Assembly: GCA_025602915.1 (NCBI GenBank) | Contig: JAHLJZ010000024.1 | Location: 186,001-250,000, forward strand | Direction: 5' to 3' | Length of the DNA: 64,000 bases | Source: Paraphysoderma sedebokerense | Lineage: Eukaryota > Blastocladiomycota > Physodermatomycetes > Physodermatales > Physodermataceae | Part shown: in pieces, positions 60,601-64,000 of the stretch | Numbering within the stretch: position 1 is the stretch's first letter | Layout: every line of letters begins with the position of its first letter | Made by a program: the position numbers and the translations under genes | Notes under the pieces: model-generated | Database searches by the model: none | Told to the model about the DNA's origin: nothing | The model's input: only the letters and a program-made list of their open reading frames with translations

Positions 60601-62034
60601 TAATTCGTCCTCAGCTATGCGTCTTCAGCAGATTTTTACGAATTTAATATCAAACTCCATTAAATTTACAGAAGCTGGTCACATTGTACTACATACTCAA
60701 ACTAAACTCGTTTCTTCGGGCCAACACGAATCCATTTACGACGTTACGTTCGCGGTGACAGGTGTGTATCAGGTATTCAATTAAGTTTGTAGAATTATTG
60801 CTTATTTGATGTTTGAAGATACCGGCATTGGAATCGCTCCCGATCGACTCGAGATTATATTTCAACGGTTTGAACAAGAAAATGTTTCGATCAGTAGAGC
60901 CTATGGCGGAACAGGTATGTTTTTGTATGTTTAGATATATTCTTTTTTCCCGATTTTTAACATTATCAATCTTAGGTCTCGGTTTGGCGATATCTCAAGG
61001 TAAAATTTATATGTGTTCAGAGCGACAACAGCGCATTTGAATAACCACATCACATTCATAGAATTATGTGGACTCATGGGTACGAAACTCTATGCCCGGT
61101 CAGAACTCGGTTATGGCTCAACTTTTTACTTCACTCTACGACTGCCATCGCCGACACCTCATAATTCGCGACTCTCAAATGCGACACATTCTGAAAAACG
61201 TCCTCACTCAAATATCAAAGCACTTTTGCTGTACCCGAACGATAATGTGCTAAAATTTGAGAATTCTGGGAAACCTTTAGTGCAGGTACAACTCGAAAAC
61301 TACGGGATCCAGGTGTCGACGATGGAAGTGCCCATTGGAACAGATACTCCAGATGCCGTGACATTTAATCTCGTTTCCTCATCATCTTACGATTTCGTTG
61401 TCGTCGATATAAGCACACCATCCAGTGATCATGTGAGGCAGGTTCTCGCTAATCTGACTTTTCAACTATCGACAATATCGACGAAATCATTCATAGTTCT
61501 AAAACCTCAAACTGATTCACCCGATACATCAAGTAAATTTGTGTTAAAGGAGAATCAGTTTCTCAAGATTTTAAGATTTCCGTATAAACAAACTTCTTTA
61601 ATACAAGCTGTCGCTGAAGTTACCAGCAAACTACCGGAGCCAAGTAAAAGGCGACGTTCGATAACATTACAAGGGACTGAGCTAACGGCCAGGAAGAACT
61701 TGAAAATTCTATTAGCGGAAGACAACATGTAAGTGTAATCTTTTCGTGTATATTTCGATTTCCAATATTTCGGCTTTTAAAATACTAACCCCCGGTTGTG
61801 ATTTTCAGTGTAAATCAGAAAGTTTTAAGGGCGATGTTTTCCAAACTCGGTTACCAAATCGATATAGCGAATAATGGAGCTGAAGCTGTTGAAACTGTAA
61901 AGGAGGTCGATTACGATGTGATTTTTATGGATGTCCGGTAAGATTGTCTCTCAGACATTTTCTGTTGATTTTGATGGAGGAGAGGGTTGAAACTCACTCT
62001 ATTACTTTAGAATGCCGATCATGTCGGGGCTCGA
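57581..62034 (+). repeat. 4,454-bp tandem duplication, copy B
   Basis: Second copy; after 62034 the receiver exon continues normally (GGCCACGCG), so this copy has the ancestral 3' context. Confidence 0.95.
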
Positions 62035-62295
62035 GGCCACGCGATTAATAAAATCACACTGTCGTTCGGATGCATCCAGGAAAGCACCCATAATTATTGG
62101 ATTGAGGTGAGACTGCATAGCGATTGTTTTTTTTTTTTATGTGATTCTAAAAATTCCTTTCTTTACAATGAATTTAGCGCTGACGCTCTGATGGAGAATT
62201 ATCAAGACGGGCTTAAGGCTGGGATGGACGGGTATCTTTCCAAGCCGGTTTCCAAAAATACACTCGTCAGCATACTCCAAAAATACTTTTCTTAA
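58298..62295 (+). CDS. 7TM hybrid histidine kinase HK6 (complete)
   Basis: Full-length member, more diverged from HK1-HK4. Exon 1 is 58298-58468, exon 2 58539-59653; together they encode seven membrane segments (LEVWLPVYTIEIV-type start) and most of the GAF domain. H-box SHE|VRTPASQI near 60040-60130; N-box about 60615-60670; DTGIGI near 60820; G2 microexon 60976-60999; receiver LLAEDN (about 61715), FMDVR (61925-61938), IIIGLSADAL, LSKPV (about 62240). It has three introns not seen in HK1-HK4: after TM2, inside HisKA (ATE|MLSES), and inside the receiver just before its conserved Ser (at 62107-62178). All catalytic residues present. Only the 700 bp upstream shared with HK5 can be compared. 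Confidence 0.92.
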
Positions 62296-63231
62296 ATACG
62301 ATGGGACTGTTTTGTGGGTCCTTGAATTCTATTTATTATCTGATTTGCTATATGTAATATCTGAAGTATGTAATTTTGAGAGCACAATGTAAAAATATAT
62401 AAAGAGCGGTAATGTTTGATATGCGGTGTCTTAATTTTGAACATGTCATGTACTACCCCACTATAACACGCCCTTTCGCTAGCGCAACTGTTCTTTTGAT
62501 CGCCGAAGGTTTTGCTTGACGGTGCGTCATGTTATTTTGGAGACACGAAGACACGGTGAATGAAGACGCGCAAGCCAGGACTGAAGAAGCGGCTAGAATT
62601 CGCGGAAAGATAGATTTCTGAATATTCGTCACTAACAAATACAAATATTTTCAATTAAAATGAAAAAGTAAGCAGGCTGAAAAATGATTGCTCGGTTGAA
62701 ACCTTCCGGTACTGCGAGTCTATATCCTGACGAAATTACAGACAATGTATGGCGCGAAACTTGCCCGGTACATTTCCTTACTCAAACATCAGAACAAGTT
62801 CCTTATTAGATTGTTCTTAGCTAACGAATACCCAACATCAATTTCCTTATTGGGTAACTACATCGAAAATCAATATCGAGACTGTTAAACATGCCAGCAG
62901 AAATTAGTAGATAATAACGGCCAATGACTTCCTTTTGAAAATAAAAAAGACACTACATTAATGCTTTCTTATTATAGAACTCGGAAAATAGTTGCTCGCC
63001 CCCAGTAACAACTCGCGTGACACAGGCAACAAACCATTGGTTAGGGCCGGAATTCGGACATCACAGCTGGAGCTTTTAGCACATTGCCGTCATTAGACAT
63101 GAACTGCGAAGAGTATATATTGTATATTTCTGCAAATTTGATTCAGCTCGTAAATATCTAACGCATTTTTCTTTCCGTATGAATTGACTGATAGTACTCG
63201 ACAGAATAAGAACGAAGAACAATTAGTGCGA
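62296..63231. other. Intergenic, about 0.9 kb
   Basis: 3' flank of HK6 and promoter of the U-box gene. No supported gene; a short minus-strand frame at 62453-62644 has no features. Confidence 0.45.
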
Positions 63232-63702
63232 ATGTCGACTAATCTAAAAAGCTTATGGAATGTCGGCAAAATCACAGCAGACGTGTTCGCTCGTGCAGGA
63301 GTGAGTACAGTCGACGAAGCTCGCAATTGTTCGATGGAAAAAGTTCAGCAAGTCATCAACACATTGAAGGGGGAAAAACCAGATAAACTTGAGAAATACT
63401 GGAAAAATCTCACAAGCAGATGTAATGATGTTATTTATCGCTGTCGGACAGCTGAAGCTAAGCCGATTGAACCGGAGCATCTATGCTGTCCCATTACATT
63501 CGATCTTTTCAAAGAGCCAGTGGTGACGCCTTCTGGTCACAGCTACGAGAAATGTGCCTTGCTGGAACATCTCAAGACATTTGGCACAGATCCATTCACT
63601 CGTGCCAAATTGGAATCGGAACAGCTATATCCTAATTATGCATTAGTGGAGGCTGTAGCTAACTTCAAAAAGAACGATAGACTGTATTCAATGTTTACTT
63701 AG
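63232..63702 (+). CDS. U-box protein, probable E3 ubiquitin ligase
   Basis: Single exon, 156 aa from MSTNLKSLWNVGK. The N-terminal half is helical and unrecognised. The C-terminal half is a U-box: HLCCPITFDLFKEPVVTPSG, HSYEK, LLEHLKTFGTDPFTRAKLES and LYPNYALVEAVANF. It is most like the U-box of CHIP/STUB1 (which has EPCITPSG, DPVTRSPL and LIPNLAMKEVI). U-boxes recruit E2 enzymes without zinc. There is no TPR region as in CHIP, so client binding must differ, or an upstream exon is missed. The frame is open upstream to about 63184 but without an ATG. Confidence 0.8.
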   Translation: MSTNLKSLWNVGKITADVFARAGVSTVDEARNCSMEKVQQVINTLKGEKPDKLEKYWKNLTSRCNDVIYRCRTAEAKPIEPEHLCCPITFDLFKEPVVTPSGHSYEKCALLEHLKTFGTDPFTRAKLESEQLYPNYALVEAVANFKKNDRLYSMFT

Positions 63703-64000
63703 AAAGTATCACAGTACTTGAATTATTTCAGGCTCAAGCATCGGATCAAGGTGGATCATTTGCAGGGGTATGAAGCAAAGATTGTAATGCTCTCAGTCAC
63801 TTAATACCGAAAATCTATCAAATAAACATTCAGAATGATTTAATTTTGTGTTTGGTTAGTAGGATTTACAGTGCAGATGGCAGACTGCTCATAAATGCTT
63901 CGCAATTAGATATCGCTTACAATCAATAAAATACTTGTAATTATAAACCATTAATCGTATTCGAGGGAAGCTTTGTTGATATTATCTCACAAACTTGCTT
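63703..64000. other. 3' flank of the U-box gene to the window end
   Basis: AT-rich; nothing recognised. Confidence 0.4.

Noticed and set aside
1-64000. CRISPR arrays, bacterial operons or prophage
   Set aside because: No regularly spaced repeats; genes are intron-bearing and monocistronic, so the window is eukaryotic.

Overview
The window looks like nuclear DNA of a flagellated, early-diverging (chytrid-like) fungus. Genes carry many short spliceosomal introns (about 55-150 nt). Hybrid histidine kinases, a chromodomain Ty3/gypsy retroelement and a Ser/Thr-rich GPI-type surface protein fit fungi. A CEP70-like centrosome protein and class A-like GPCRs point to a lineage that kept centrioles. 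The assignment is inference; another flagellated opisthokont or protist is not excluded.

Layout. 1-16012: four tandem genes (HK1 cut by the window edge, HK2-HK4) for seven-transmembrane (7TM) hybrid histidine kinases of about 1,000 residues: 7TM - GAF - coiled linker - HisKA - HATPase - pseudo-receiver - receiver. 16357-20343 (-): CEP70-like protein. 20798-24440: an unrecognised Cys-motif protein, then a secreted wall or surface protein. 24848-24920: tRNA-Arg(UCG). 25140-25992 (-): small coiled-coil protein. 26493-38247: four rhodopsin-like GPCR genes, intronless as far as can be seen, with a MYND-finger gene between the second and third. The third GPCR is broken by a young chromovirus (31346-35767) with clear LTRs and a 5-bp target duplication. 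38429-42402 (-): large coiled-coil protein. 42620-45236 (-): secreted M64 metallopeptidase. 45499-46961: PTPA (PP2A activator). 47335-50677: ASNSD1-like protein. 50873-52706: gamma-SNAP. 53127-62034: a 4,454-bp direct tandem duplication carrying two further 7TM kinases (HK5 truncated, HK6 whole). 63232-63702: U-box protein.

How it fits together. Two unrelated 7TM receptor families sit within about 60 kb: receptor histidine kinases signalling by phosphorelay, and class A-like GPCRs presumably signalling through G proteins. Both expand locally, and the sequence shows how: tandem duplication, gene conversion between HK3 and HK4, a relic fragment, transposon disruption and a frameshifted copy. 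A chemosensory role (for example zoospore or host sensing) is inference. The remaining genes are mostly housekeeping (PTPA, gamma-SNAP, ASNSD1, tRNA) or cytoskeletal. Exon models come from reading splice sites by eye; HK2 was modelled completely and stays in frame through 11 exons (1,008 aa).
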